The notes beneath the pieces were generated by a model. The model searched no databases. It saw only the letters and a list, made by a program, of their open reading frames with translations, and was not told the origin of the DNA. A program made the position numbers and the translations under genes. Shown piece by piece: positions 1 through 8,340 of a stretch of DNA of 64,000 nucleotides. Origin of the DNA: an uncultured Bacilli bacterium (GTDB taxonomy: Bacteria; Bacillota_I; Bacilli_A; RF39; UBA660); assembly GCA_910586425.1 (NCBI GenBank), contig CAJUHL010000001.1, forward strand, positions 1 through 64,000, read 5' to 3'. Within the stretch, counting starts at the first letter, position 1; every line of letters starts with the position of its first letter.

Positions 1-45
1 ATTGGCGGTTCTACTGCCATATCCCATGTTTTAAATTTTAACTAG
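1..45 (+). CDS. 3' end of an unidentified gene (partial)
   Basis: Frame 1 reads IGGSTAISHVLNFN and then a TAG stop at 43-45, so the window probably opens in the last codons of a gene. The IGG-TAIS pattern resembles the end of a putative cell-wall-binding repeat (CW_binding_2 type), but fourteen residues are too few to decide. From 46 to 191 I see no gene; TATACT at 76-81 could be a -10 element for truB. Confidence 0.25.
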   Translation: MGGSTAISHVLNFN

Positions 46-191
46 CACAACGCGTAATATTATTTTAAATAATGGTATACTGTAATGCAGAGTAAGTCAG
101 GATTAAAAATTTGCAATATAAACAAATTTTTAATAGAAGTGATTGTTTGTCAAATAGTACTGTATATGTTACAATGACAAAGGTGACTTTT

Positions 192-1058
192 ATGAATTAT
201 ATTTTATTGTTGGATAAACCTAAAGATTATACCAGTCGTGATATTGTAAATATAGTAGGCAAAAAATTAGGAACCAAAAAAATAGGACACACAGGGACTT
301 TGGATCCTATTGCAACAGGGGTACTTGTATTATGTGTTGGCAATGCTACAAAGATGGTAGAAATCATTACTGCTTTAGAAAAAGAATATATTGCGGATAT
401 TATTTTGGGTACAAAAACAGATACAGGAGATATAACTGGTAATGTTGTAGAAGAACAAATGGCTATTTATAGCAAACAGGAAATTGAGCAAGCTTGTCAT
501 AAAATGATTAAAACATATGAACAAACGGTTCCTATTTATTCTGCAGTCAAGGTGAATGGCAAAAAATTATATTCCTATGCGAGAGAAGGAAAAGATGTAC
601 AATTGCCAACCCGTGAAGTTACCATTCATTCGTTAGAGTGCCTTGGGGAGCCTGTTTATGAAAAAGGTAAGACGATTATTCAAATTCGCACCCTAGTAAG
701 CAAAGGTACTTATATTCGAAGTTTAATAGAAGATTTGGCATGTACATTGCATACAATTGGAACGATGTCCTCCTTGAGGAGAATCAAACAGGGGGAATAT
801 TATATAGAAGATTGTAATACATTAGAGGATATTGAGTCTGGAAATTTTCAATTGCATAATTATTCTCATATTTTATCCAAATATCCAGCCATTACTGTGG
901 ATTCTTATTTAGAAAAAAGAATTCGAAACGGTTCCATTTTAGAAAATCGATATCAGACGAGTGTTATTTTATTTCAAGATCAACATAAAAATCCTTTAGC
1001 ACTTTATCGAGTATATGAAAAGGATAACACAAAGATAAAACCATGGAAAATGTTATAG
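192..1058 (+). CDS. truB: tRNA pseudouridine(55) synthase TruB
   Basis: This 288-residue protein isomerises U55 in the T-loop of tRNAs. It opens with LLLDKPKDYTS, the family's KP..TS motif, and GHTGTLDPIATGVL carries the catalytic aspartate (about residue 38). Later stretches such as YSAVKVNGKKLYSYAREG and TYIRSLIEDL are also typical of TruB. A longer reading frame begins upstream at a TTG, but family alignment and the AAAGGTGA just before ATG 192 favour this start. In many Bacillota truB is followed by ribF; here rpsB follows with its own promoter. Confidence 0.95.
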   Translation: MNYILLLDKPKDYTSRDIVNIVGKKLGTKKIGHTGTLDPIATGVLVLCVGNATKMVEIITALEKEYIADIILGTKTDTGDITGNVVEEQMAIYSKQEIEQACHKMIKTYEQTVPIYSAVKVNGKKLYSYAREGKDVQLPTREVTIHSLECLGEPVYEKGKTIIQIRTLVSKGTYIRSLIEDLACTLHTIGTMSSLRRIKQGEYYIEDCNTLEDIESGNFQLHNYSHILSKYPAITVDSYLEKRIRNGSILENRYQTSVILFQDQHKNPLALYRVYEKDNTKIKPWKML

Positions 1059-1103
1059 CTAAAAAAGTATTTCGAAAAACCATAGAATTGTGTATTTTTT
1101 TGC

Positions 1104-1133
1104 TTGTATCTACATAGAATTATATGGTATAAT
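1104..1133 (+). promoter_or_regulatory. Promoter of rpsB-tsf
   Basis: TTGTAT at 1104-1109, an 18-base spacer and a perfect TATAAT at 1128-1133 form a sigma-A type promoter. It would start transcription about 100 bases before rpsB and leave a structured leader. Confidence 0.6.
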
Positions 1134-1139
1134 ACAAAT

Positions 1140-1239
1140 GGCTTTTTCAAATAAACACATTATGGATTGTAATGCCGAGTGCCAGCAGGTGGTGTTATTT
1201 CGAAATAATGGAAGAAAATAACAAAAGGAGGAATGAAAT
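1140..1239 (+). promoter_or_regulatory. Structured 5' leader of rpsB, candidate ribosomal-protein autoregulation element
   Basis: The leader can form a stem CATTA/TAATG (about 1158-1174). It is followed by a G-rich segment (GCCGAGTGCCAGCAGG) and a perfect palindrome TTATTTCGAAATAA (1195-1208), before the AAAGGAGG ribosome binding site. Many ribosomal protein operons are repressed by their own product binding such a leader. Here S2 binding is inference from position and structure only. A T-box was considered and rejected because no T-box core sequence is present. Confidence 0.35.
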
Positions 1240-2289
1240 ATGGCAGTAGTGTCAATGAGTTATTTACTAGAGGCAGGTGTTCACTTTGGTCATCAAACCA
1301 AAAGATGGAACCCCAAAATGAAAGAGTATATTTTTACAGCAAGAGATGAAATTTACATTATCGATTTACAAAAAACAGCAAAAAAAATCGAAGAAGCATA
1401 TGCAGCATTAAAAGCAATTGCAGAACAAGGTGGAAAAGTACTTTTTGTAGGAACTAGAAAACAAGCAAGTGAAGCAATTAAAGAAGAAGCACTTCGTTCA
1501 AATTCTTATTATGTTTCAGAAAGATGGTTGGGTGGAACTTTAACAAACTTTAAAACCATTCGTAAAAGAGTAAAACGTTTGGAAGAAATCGAAAAAATGG
1601 AACAAGATGGAACATTCGATTTATTACCAAAGAAAGAAGTAATTGGTCTTAAAAAAGAATATGATAAATTAAATAAAATTTTATGTGGTATTCGTGAAAT
1701 GACCAAATTACCAAGTGCTTTATATATTGTGGATCCTTCTAAAGAAGATATCGCAATTAAAGAAGCAAGAAAATTAAACATTCCTGTATTTGGAATTGTT
1801 GATACCAATTGTGATCCAGACATGGTTGATTATGTAATCCCTGGAAACGATGATGCGATTCGTGCTGTTAAGTTAATCACAGGTGTTATGGCGAATGCTG
1901 TTGTAGAAGCAAATGGTGGAAAATTAGTAGATTATGTCAAAGAAGATGACAAAAATAGTAGTGCAGAAGCCATTATGGAACGTGCAGTAGAATCTGTAAA
2001 AAGAAAAGAAGATAGACCTAGAAGATTTGAAGGAAAAAATAATCGTAACGATAAATTTCATGGAAATCATAAAAATGTAAATTCAGATAATAAAAAATCT
2101 TTCGAAAAAACTGAAGTAAAAACAGAAAGTCCAAAAGCTGAAGTTGTAGAAAAAGTAGTTGAAAAAGAAGAAGCCAACCAAGACTTGTCTACACTAACAG
2201 TAACTGAACTTCGTGAAATGGCAAAAGCGAAGGAAGTAAAAGGATATTCAACAATGAAAAAAGCTGAACTTTTAGAAGCTTTAAAATAA
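1240..2289 (+). CDS. rpsB: 30S ribosomal protein S2 with C-terminal extension
   Basis: Ribosomal protein S2 of the small subunit. Residues 1 to about 235 are a normal S2 ([17 protein letters not shown] near the start, [15 protein letters not shown] in the middle). The protein is 349 residues, against roughly 250 for most bacterial S2. The extra 110 residues are a Lys/Glu/Asn-rich, probably disordered linker ending in a helical block ([19 protein letters not shown] then a KKAELLEAL helix) that resembles the nucleic-acid-binding SAP or Rho_N fold. AAAGGAGG precedes the ATG. It is followed by tsf, with a hairpin between them. Confidence 0.96.
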   Translation: MAVVSMSYLLEAGVHFGHQTKRWNPKMKEYIFTARDEIYIIDLQKTAKKIEEAYAALKAIAEQGGKVLFVGTRKQASEAIKEEALRSNSYYVSERWLGGTLTNFKTIRKRVKRLEEIEKMEQDGTFDLLPKKEVIGLKKEYDKLNKILCGIREMTKLPSALYIVDPSKEDIAIKEARKLNIPVFGIVDTNCDPDMVDYVIPGNDDAIRAVKLITGVMANAVVEANGGKLVDYVKEDDKNSSAEAIMERAVESVKRKEDRPRRFEGKNNRNDKFHGNHKNVNSDNKKSFEKTEVKTESPKAEVVEKVVEKEEANQDLSTLTVTELREMAKAKEVKGYSTMKKAELLEALK

Positions 2290-2293
2290 AAAG

Positions 2294-2317
2294 AAAGATG
2301 ATATATTCATCTTTTTT
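2294..2317 (+). terminator. Hairpin with T-run between rpsB and tsf
   Basis: AAAGATGA (2294-2301), a five-base loop and TCATCTTT (2307-2314) form an eight-base-pair stem continuing into a run of T. It lies 20 bases before the tsf start, so it could act as a partial terminator that sets the ratio of S2 to EF-Ts. Confidence 0.55.
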
Positions 2318-2336
2318 CATAAAAAGGAGGAAATTT

Positions 2337-3209
2337 ATGATAAGCGCAAATTTAGTAAAAGAATTAAGAGAAAAATCTGGTGCAGGAATGTTAGATTGTA
2401 AAAAAGCATTAGAAGCAAACAATGGAGATATTAATGCTTCTATGGATTGGTTAAGAGAAAAAGGCATCTCAAAAGCTGCCAAAAAAGCAGATCGTATAGC
2501 TGCAGAAGGTTTGGCAAGTATTTTAGTAAAAGGAAATGAAGCTGTAATTGTGGAAATCAATTCTGAAACCGATTTTGTTGCAAAGAATGAAGAATTCACT
2601 GGAATGGTTTCAACTGTTTTAGAAGTATTAATGAATGGAAATGTTTCAACAGTGGAAGAAGCATTGGAACTTTCTTGTGAGGATGGGACCTTAAATGATT
2701 TAATTGTAAATAAAACTGCTAAAATAGGGGAAAAATTATCATTGAGAAGATTTGCAAAAGTAAGTAAAGCAGATCATGAATTCTTTGGAGAATATATTCA
2801 TATGGGTGGAAAAATCGCTGTTTTGACGATCATTGATGGTGGAAATAGTGAGGTAGCTAAGGATGTGGCAATGCATGCAGCTGCAATGAAACCAGAATAT
2901 GTGAAAAAGGAAAATGTACCAGCAGAACAATTGGAAAAAGAAAGAACTGTTTTAAAAGAACAGGCTATTAATGAAGGAAAACCAGCTGATATTGCTGAAA
3001 AAATGGTTGAAGGTCGTATTCAAAAATACTACAAAGAAATTTGTTTGGAAGAACAACCTTTTATCAAAGATGGGGATATTTCTGTTGGAACTTATGTCAA
3101 GAACAACAATGGAACGATTATCAATATGATTCGCTATGAAGTTGGCGAAGGGATTGAAAAAAGAGAAGAAGATTTTGCAGCTGAAGTTGCAAAACAAATC
3201 AACGGATAA
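2337..3209 (+). CDS. tsf: Elongation factor Ts
   Basis: EF-Ts exchanges GDP for GTP on EF-Tu during translation. The 290-residue product starts with the UBA-like N-terminal domain (LVKELREKSGAGMLDCKKAL) and carries the core signature ETDFVAKNEEF. The start at 2337 is fixed by AAGGAGG seven bases upstream and by homology; the frame is open further 5' but runs through the intergenic hairpin. In most Bacillota the order is rpsB-tsf-pyrH-frr. Here pyrH (UMP kinase) is absent from the expected place and an unknown gene takes it. Confidence 0.97.
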   Translation: MISANLVKELREKSGAGMLDCKKALEANNGDINASMDWLREKGISKAAKKADRIAAEGLASILVKGNEAVIVEINSETDFVAKNEEFTGMVSTVLEVLMNGNVSTVEEALELSCEDGTLNDLIVNKTAKIGEKLSLRRFAKVSKADHEFFGEYIHMGGKIAVLTIIDGGNSEVAKDVAMHAAAMKPEYVKKENVPAEQLEKERTVLKEQAINEGKPADIAEKMVEGRIQKYYKEICLEEQPFIKDGDISVGTYVKNNNGTIINMIRYEVGEGIEKREEDFAAEVAKQING

Positions 3210-3225
3210 GAGCTTTGCTCTTTTT
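3208..3225 (+). terminator. Terminator after tsf
   Basis: AAGAGC (3208-3213) pairs with GCTCTT (3217-3222) across a three-base loop, followed by T residues. Confidence 0.7.
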
Positions 3226-3266
3226 CATTTTCTAAAAATGTGTTATGATAAATATTAGGTGATATT

Positions 3267-3899
3267 GTGGACTTATCGGAAAAACAAAAATTGAAACAAT
3301 TAGATCGTGTTGCTGTTAGAAAATTATGGCCTTATTTTACCAAGGATGATATTGCCCTATACGATAATGGTTATATTGGATTTCATCCTGATGTTTCGGA
3401 TGAAATCGTTGACGAAATTGTATCAAATGTGGAATTGCTTGATGAATTTATGCACCAGTACTATCAGACTGTAAAACTCGATTTTCATCATCAATCGGAA
3501 CGTGGATGTTATATTCTTTCTAGTATATTTTGTCTTGCCAATCCTTCTTGGCACCTGATTCAAGGTGTTTTCGATTTTGAAGATAAAAATCAGGTATATT
3601 ACCATTCTTGGTTAAAAAAGGGCCATATTATTTTTGATTGTGCCATGAGAGTGGTAACCATAGATTCCCTGTATGAAGAGTTTTTTCTTTCTAAATACTG
3701 TTATCAGAAAGAGCAATTAATCGCTTTATTGGAACAAACAGGCATGTTTACTTATTATGAAGAAGATTTAAAAAATGGATGTGTGAATCCAATTGGTCAA
3801 ATGTTTTATTATAGAACAGAAAAGGCCAAACAAACAGGTTCTGAAATAGTACAGAAATTAGAAACATTTTTACAAGATAAAACCAAACATATTTCTTGA
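3267..3899 (+). CDS. Uncharacterised 210-residue protein
   Basis: I do not recognise this family. It is an intact 210-residue, apparently cytosolic protein with no signal peptide or membrane segment. Many aromatic residues and several Cys and His (FHHQSERGCY, HSWLKKGHIIFDCAMRV) are spread through the middle, and DKNQVYYHSW is followed by a helical C-terminal third. The most plausible start is GTG at 3267 with TAGGTGAT just upstream. It lies between tsf and frr, the usual place of pyrH, but shows none of the glycine-rich nucleotide-binding motifs of UMP kinase. Its function is unknown. Confidence 0.75.
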   Translation: MDLSEKQKLKQLDRVAVRKLWPYFTKDDIALYDNGYIGFHPDVSDEIVDEIVSNVELLDEFMHQYYQTVKLDFHHQSERGCYILSSIFCLANPSWHLIQGVFDFEDKNQVYYHSWLKKGHIIFDCAMRVVTIDSLYEEFFLSKYCYQKEQLIALLEQTGMFTYYEEDLKNGCVNPIGQMFYYRTEKAKQTGSEIVQKLETFLQDKTKHIS

Positions 3900-3924
3900 A
3901 TATTTAGAATGACTATATTATAAT
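3896..3924 (+). promoter_or_regulatory. Promoter of frr
   Basis: TTGAAT (3896-3901), a 17-base spacer and TATAAT (3919-3924) form a near-consensus sigma-A promoter. It overlaps the end of the preceding gene and lies 20 bases before frr. Confidence 0.6.
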
Positions 3925-3943
3925 AATATTATAGGAGGATAGA

Positions 3944-4486
3944 ATGGAACAAATTTTAGAAGAAACAGAATTTAGAATGAAATCAGCCATTGAAAGCTTG
4001 GAAAAAAGATTATTAAATATTCGTGCTGGAAGAGCCAATCCTGCGATTTTGGATCATGTTATGGTATCTTACTATGGAGTTGATACGCCTTTGAAACAGT
4101 TGGCTACCGTATCGATTCCAGAAGCAAGACAATTGTGCATCAAACCATTTGATAAATCCAGTATTGGATTAATTGAAAAAAGTATTTATGAGGCCAATAT
4201 TGGCTTGACACCTAATAACAATGGTGAAACAATTATCTTAAATATTCCAGCACTTACAGAAGAAACAAGAAGAGATTATGTCAAACAGGCTAAAACAATT
4301 GCAGAAGAAGCGAAAATTGCGCTTCGTAATATAAGACAAGATGCCAATAATGATGTAAAGCATTTGGAAATTCCAGAAGATGATATGAAATCTTTACAAG
4401 ATGAAATACAAGAACTGATTCAAAAATACAATAAAATTGTAGAAAATTGCGCAAAAGAAAAAGAGCAAGAATTGATGAGCATATAA
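3944..4486 (+). CDS. frr: Ribosome recycling factor
   Basis: RRF works with EF-G to split ribosomes after termination. The length of 180 residues is typical. The signature is clear: IRAGRANPAILD near residue 26, and in the C-terminal half REDUCED-family features such as TEETRRDYVKQAK and RNIRQDANNDVK. AGGAGG precedes the ATG. The gene's last codons contribute the left arm of its own terminator. Confidence 0.97.
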   Translation: MEQILEETEFRMKSAIESLEKRLLNIRAGRANPAILDHVMVSYYGVDTPLKQLATVSIPEARQLCIKPFDKSSIGLIEKSIYEANIGLTPNNNGETIILNIPALTEETRRDYVKQAKTIAEEAKIALRNIRQDANNDVKHLEIPEDDMKSLQDEIQELIQKYNKIVENCAKEKEQELMSI

Positions 4487-4502
4487 ACTTTGCTCTTTTT
4501 TC
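4460..4502 (+). terminator. Terminator overlapping the frr 3' end
   Basis: AAAGAGCAA (4460-4468) pairs with TTGCTCTTT (4490-4498), followed by T residues. The loop of about 21 bases contains the frr stop codon. Confidence 0.65.
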
Positions 4503-4548
4503 TTCCTGTTTGATTAAATTTATGTTAAAATGAATAAAGGTGAGCAAT

Positions 4549-4950
4549 ATGGAGCAACGTAATCGTAGTGAACTTAGAAAAAAAATAATGACAATTTTAT
4601 ATCAAATCAATGTATACCAAAACAATAAAATACAATATGATACGGATTCGATTATCAAAGAAGTTGTCGAAATTGATAATGAATTTGTCAAAGAGATGGT
4701 ATATGGTGTAATAACCTATAAAAGGGAAATCGATCAACTTGCCAATACTTATTTGGAAGGTTGGACAATTGATCGTTTAGGGAATACAGATTCTGCGATT
4801 TTAAGACTTGGTATTTATGAATTAATGTATACAGATACACCAGATATTGTTTGTATTAATGAAGCAGTGGAACTTGCCAAATTATATAGTGATGATAGTG
4901 TAAGAAAAATGATTAATAGTGTACTAGACAAAATATATCATAATAAATAG
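4549..4950 (+). CDS. nusB: Transcription antitermination factor NusB
   Basis: NusB binds boxA RNA with NusE (S10) in antitermination complexes, mainly on rRNA operons. The 133-residue, all-helical product ends with the characteristic LGIYELMYTDTPDIVCINEA and a lysine-containing helix (KMINSVLDKIY). ATG 4549 is chosen over an upstream GTG because AAAGGTGAGC stands at the right distance. The xseA start follows eight bases after the stop, so the two are probably co-transcribed, a common pairing in Bacillota. Confidence 0.93.
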   Translation: MEQRNRSELRKKIMTILYQINVYQNNKIQYDTDSIIKEVVEIDNEFVKEMVYGVITYKREIDQLANTYLEGWTIDRLGNTDSAILRLGIYELMYTDTPDIVCINEAVELAKLYSDDSVRKMINSVLDKIYHNK

Positions 4951-4958
4951 GAGAATTT

Positions 4959-6227
4959 ATGGACGATAAGTATTTAACTGTTACCGCTCTTACACGGTAT
5001 TTAAAGTATAAATTTGATAGTGATTCCAACTTAAGAAATATTTTTTTACGTGGAGAGATTTCCAATTTCAAGTCTCATACAACAGGGCATTTATATTTTT
5101 CCATCAAAGATGAAAATAGTAAAATCAATGCCATCATGTTTCGTACCCATGCTTCTAAATTGAATTTTGTTCCTGCAGAAGGAATGAAAGTACTTGTAAC
5201 AGGTACAGTTAGTGTTTATGAAGCAACTGGAAATTATCAAATCTATGTAGAAGATTTAATAGAAGATGGAATTGGAAATTTGTATGTTGCCTTTGAAGCA
5301 TTGAAAAAGAAATTGGAAGCAGAAGGTTTATTTGATTCTAAATATAAAAAAGAAATACCTAAAATTCCAGAAAAATTAGGAATTATTACTGCATCTACAG
5401 GGGCAGCAGTCCGTGATATTATATCTACAATTCGAAGGAGATTTCCTTTATGTGAAACGTATTTATTTCCCTGCTTGGTACAAGGTGAAAATGCAGCAGC
5501 TGATATTGTTCAAAAAATCAAACAAGCCAATACTTATAATTTAGATGTCTTGATTGTAGGTCGTGGTGGTGGTGCCTTTGAAGATTTGAATTGTTTCAAT
5601 GATGAAGAAGTGGCACGTACCATTTTTGCATCTGATATACCTATTATTAGTGCAGTTGGACATGAAATTGATTATACCATTGCGGATTTTGTTGCTGATT
5701 TGAGAGCGCCAACGCCAACAGGGGCAGCAGAGCTTGCTGTTCCTAGTTTGATGGATTTGAAACATAGAATGACACAGTATCAAATTCGTTTGAATGAAAG
5801 TATTATGAAAAAAGTAAAAATGCAAAAATTATATTTAGAAAGTTTCAAGAGTTCATTTGTCATTAAAAATCCAATGTTGCTTTTTGAAAATAAAAAACAA
5901 AAATTGGATATACTGTATGAAAAATTAATGCATGGAATGCAAAAGCTATTAGAAAAAAAGCAGTTTTCCCTTAAACAATTTCAAACGCATTATATTCTTT
6001 GCAATCCAAAACAACTGTATGAACCTTATCAAATAAAATTAAAAAATACAATTGAAAAATTGGAATTACTGAATCCTCTTGGTGTTTTAAAAAGAGGTTA
6101 TACACTCACATATCATAATAATACCTTACTTCATAGTGTTAAAAAAATTGAAAAAGGAGCCTCTATTCAGATTAAAATGATGGATGGTGCAATCGTCGCA
6201 AATGTGGAAGAGATTATAGGAGGATAA
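4959..6227 (+). CDS. xseA: Exodeoxyribonuclease VII large subunit
   Basis: XseA is the catalytic subunit of the single-strand-specific exonuclease VII, used in mismatch and recombination repair. The 422-residue protein has an N-terminal OB fold (LTVTALTRYLKYKFDSD, then LRGEISNFKSHTTGHLYFS). The nuclease core follows, with VGRGGGAFEDLNCFNDE and SAVGHEIDYTIADFVADLRA, and then a long coiled coil. It is followed at once by xseB, whose ATG lies one base after the stop and whose ribosome binding site lies within the end of xseA. Confidence 0.96.
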   Translation: MDDKYLTVTALTRYLKYKFDSDSNLRNIFLRGEISNFKSHTTGHLYFSIKDENSKINAIMFRTHASKLNFVPAEGMKVLVTGTVSVYEATGNYQIYVEDLIEDGIGNLYVAFEALKKKLEAEGLFDSKYKKEIPKIPEKLGIITASTGAAVRDIISTIRRRFPLCETYLFPCLVQGENAAADIVQKIKQANTYNLDVLIVGRGGGAFEDLNCFNDEEVARTIFASDIPIISAVGHEIDYTIADFVADLRAPTPTGAAELAVPSLMDLKHRMTQYQIRLNESIMKKVKMQKLYLESFKSSFVIKNPMLLFENKKQKLDILYEKLMHGMQKLLEKKQFSLKQFQTHYILCNPKQLYEPYQIKLKNTIEKLELLNPLGVLKRGYTLTYHNNTLLHSVKKIEKGASIQIKMMDGAIVANVEEIIGG

Positions 6228-6228
6228 T

Positions 6229-6453
6229 ATGGCAAAAGAAAAAAAATTTGAAGAAAACATAAAAGAATTAGAAGAAATTATCAATGCTTTAGAAACAGGA
6301 GAAATTGATTTGGATGAGTCGATTTCAAAATATACGATGGCTATGCAATTGGTAAAAGAATGCGATTCTAAATTAAAAGATATTGAAACACAAGTAAGTA
6401 AAATTGTGTTAGAAACAGGAGAAACAGAGGATTTTGAACCAATTGACAATTAA
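6229..6453 (+). CDS. xseB: Exodeoxyribonuclease VII small subunit
   Basis: The 74-residue helical hairpin subunit binds the coiled coil of XseA. FEENIKELEEIINALETGE and LDESISKYTMAMQLVKECD are the family pattern. Start and spacing to xseA support translational coupling. Confidence 0.94.
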   Translation: MAKEKKFEENIKELEEIINALETGEIDLDESISKYTMAMQLVKECDSKLKDIETQVSKIVLETGETEDFEPIDN

Positions 6454-6474
6454 TACCTTATTGGGTATTTTTTT
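6452..6474 (+). terminator. Terminator after xseB
   Basis: AATACC (6452-6457) pairs with GGTATT (6464-6469), followed by a T-run. It ends the nusB-xseA-xseB unit. Confidence 0.75.
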
Positions 6475-6539
6475 CTTGTTTAAAAAAATAATGTGTATGC
6501 ATAATAATAATGTAGTCTGCCAAAGAAGGAGATGTAAAA

Positions 6540-7532
6540 ATGATTTTTAAAAAATTTAAAAAATCAGCAACATTATTACTTCTTTCATTATTTATTATGC
6601 CATTTCAAGTCTTTGCTTATTCAGAATATCTAATTCCTGGTGGCGAAAATATTGGAATTCAAATTCATTCAAAAGGTATTTTAGTAGTCGGTGTCTATGA
6701 AGTCAACGGAACATATCCTGCAAGTGATGCAGGACTCATGTTGGGAGATAAAATTGTGCAAATCAACGGTGAAAACGTTGAAAATATTAATGATATGGTT
6801 GCTAAAATCAATGCTTCGGAGTCACTGTCTTTAAAAATAACATATGAAAGATCCAATAAAACTTTAAGTACCACTTTAAATATTGTTAAAGAAGAGGATG
6901 TATTTAAAACAGGTTTATATGTTAAAGATAGTATTACAGGAATTGGAACATTGAGTTTTATTGATCCAAATACTAAAATATTTGGCGCTTTAGGACATGA
7001 GATAACAGAGAAAAATACAGGAAAAATTTTAGAAGTAAAAGATGGAAAAATCTTTGATGCTTCTGTTACAAGTATTGACCGTAGTGAAGAAGGAACTCCA
7101 GGGAGCAAGAATGCAAAGTTTGATATGACAAGTCAAAATGGTACCATCAAAGAAAACACAGAAAGTGGTATTTTTGGTATCTTTACGGGCGAAATTCCAA
7201 ACAAAAAATTATACAAAGTAGCTTCTTTTGAAGATGTTAAATTAGGAGAAGCCAAATTATTGACTGTAATTGCAGGAAATGAAATTGGTGAGTATGATAT
7301 TCAAATTTTAAAAGTTAACAATAATGCAAAACAAAAAACCAAAAATATTTTATTTGAAATTACAGATTCTAAATTATTAGAACAAACAGGTGGTGTAGTA
7401 CAGGGAATGAGTGGTTCTACAATTATACAAGGAGATTATATTGTAGGTGCTGTTACCCATGTCGTTGTCGATGCGCCTAATAAGGGTTATGGAATTTTAG
7501 TTGTAAATATGTTGGAAGAAGCAGAAAATTAG
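6540..7532 (+). CDS. spoIVB: SpoIVB-type serine peptidase (S55) with PDZ domain
   Basis: SpoIVB is secreted by the forespore and triggers processing of pro-sigma-K across the intermembrane space. The 330-residue protein has a signal/anchor segment (residues 10-26), a PDZ domain (about 45-115; DAGLMLGDKIVQING) and an S55 peptidase domain. The catalytic histidine is in FGALGHEI (His153) and the serine in VQGMSGSTIIQ (Ser291), with VGAVTHVVV after it. Both are intact. In Bacillus spoIVB sits between recN and spo0A; here it is a single-gene unit with its own terminator. It is one of several sporulation genes in the window. Confidence 0.9.
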   Translation: MIFKKFKKSATLLLLSLFIMPFQVFAYSEYLIPGGENIGIQIHSKGILVVGVYEVNGTYPASDAGLMLGDKIVQINGENVENINDMVAKINASESLSLKITYERSNKTLSTTLNIVKEEDVFKTGLYVKDSITGIGTLSFIDPNTKIFGALGHEITEKNTGKILEVKDGKIFDASVTSIDRSEEGTPGSKNAKFDMTSQNGTIKENTESGIFGIFTGEIPNKKLYKVASFEDVKLGEAKLLTVIAGNEIGEYDIQILKVNNNAKQKTKNILFEITDSKLLEQTGGVVQGMSGSTIIQGDYIVGAVTHVVVDAPNKGYGILVVNMLEEAEN

Positions 7533-7553
7533 AATCATTTGGTTCTAATTTTT
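7527..7553 (+). terminator. Terminator after spoIVB
   Basis: AATTAGAA (7527-7534) pairs perfectly with TTCTAATT (7543-7550), followed by T residues. Confidence 0.75.
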
Positions 7554-7554
7554 C

Positions 7555-7583
7555 TTGTATCTCGTACTATTTTATACTATAAT
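7555..7583 (+). promoter_or_regulatory. Promoter of uppS-cdsA-rseP
   Basis: TTGTAT (7555-7560), a 17-base spacer and TATAAT (7578-7583) directly follow the spoIVB terminator. Confidence 0.65.
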
Positions 7584-7608
7584 AGAAATAGAATTGAGAG
7601 GTAACAAG

Positions 7609-8340
7609 ATGGAGAATTCAAGTCTACAAATTCCAAATCATGTCGCAATTATTATGGATGGCAACCGTAGATGGGCAAAACAGCATGGTTTATCTAATAC
7701 AGAAGGACATCGCGCTGGGGTGGATCAAATTAAGGAATTAAGTCAGTATATTTTTCAAAAAGGAGTAAAGATATTAAGCATTTTTGCTTTTTCTACAGAA
7801 AATTTTAAAAGGAGCCAAAAAGAAATCGATTATTTAATGAAATTATTTATTCATGCTTTTCAAAACGAATTTCAATTTTATAAAGATAAAAATATTCGTA
7901 TTGTATTTTCAGGAAGAAAAGAGCCATTAACTGATAAAGTTTGGGCATCAATGCAAGAAGTAGCAGAAAGTACGAAACATAATACTGGTGGAATTTTAAA
8001 TATTTGTCTGAATTATGGTGGGCATATTGAAATAATAGATGCTTGTAAAAAAATATGTGAAGATGTGTCTTTTAATAAGCTTAATTTAGAACAATTGGAT
8101 GAAGAAATGTTTAACCAATACTTATATCAGAATTTGGATCCGATTGATTTTTTAATTCGAACAAGCGGAGAACAACGCATCAGTAATTTTATGCTATGGC
8201 AACTTTCTTATGCAGAGTTCTATTTTTCTAAAACCTTTTTTCCCGATTTTGATGCAGCACAATTTGATATTGCTCTTTTAGAATATCAAAAAAGAAACCG
8301 TAAATTTGGAGGTGGGGACAATGATTCGAAGAACCATTAG
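7609..8340 (+). CDS. uppS: Undecaprenyl diphosphate synthase (isoprenyl transferase)
   Basis: This cis-prenyltransferase makes undecaprenyl diphosphate, the lipid carrier for peptidoglycan. The 243-residue product has the catalytic motif IIMDGNRRWAK (Asp17), FAFSTENFKR in the middle, and the C-terminal signature RTSGEQRISNFMLWQLSYAE. The start at 7609 has GAGAGGTAAC before it; an upstream in-frame ATG lies inside the promoter. The stop overlaps cdsA by 20 bases, giving the usual uppS-cdsA-rseP operon. dxr, often found between cdsA and rseP, is missing here. Confidence 0.95.
   Translation: MENSSLQIPNHVAIIMDGNRRWAKQHGLSNTEGHRAGVDQIKELSQYIFQKGVKILSIFAFSTENFKRSQKEIDYLMKLFIHAFQNEFQFYKDKNIRIVFSGRKEPLTDKVWASMQEVAESTKHNTGGILNICLNYGGHIEIIDACKKICEDVSFNKLNLEQLDEEMFNQYLYQNLDPIDFLIRTSGEQRISNFMLWQLSYAEFYFSKTFFPDFDAAQFDIALLEYQKRNRKFGGGDNDSKNH

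Noticed and set aside
1170..1200. T-box riboswitch in front of rpsB
   Set aside because: GGTGG occurs, but the T-box core AGGGTGGNACCGCG and a terminator/antiterminator pair are absent.
1509..1823. Minus-strand frame inside rpsB, and similar long antisense frames in xseA, comEC, dnaG, cas9 and pilB
   Set aside because: They are shadows of strongly conserved genes, lack ribosome binding sites and have no protein family character.
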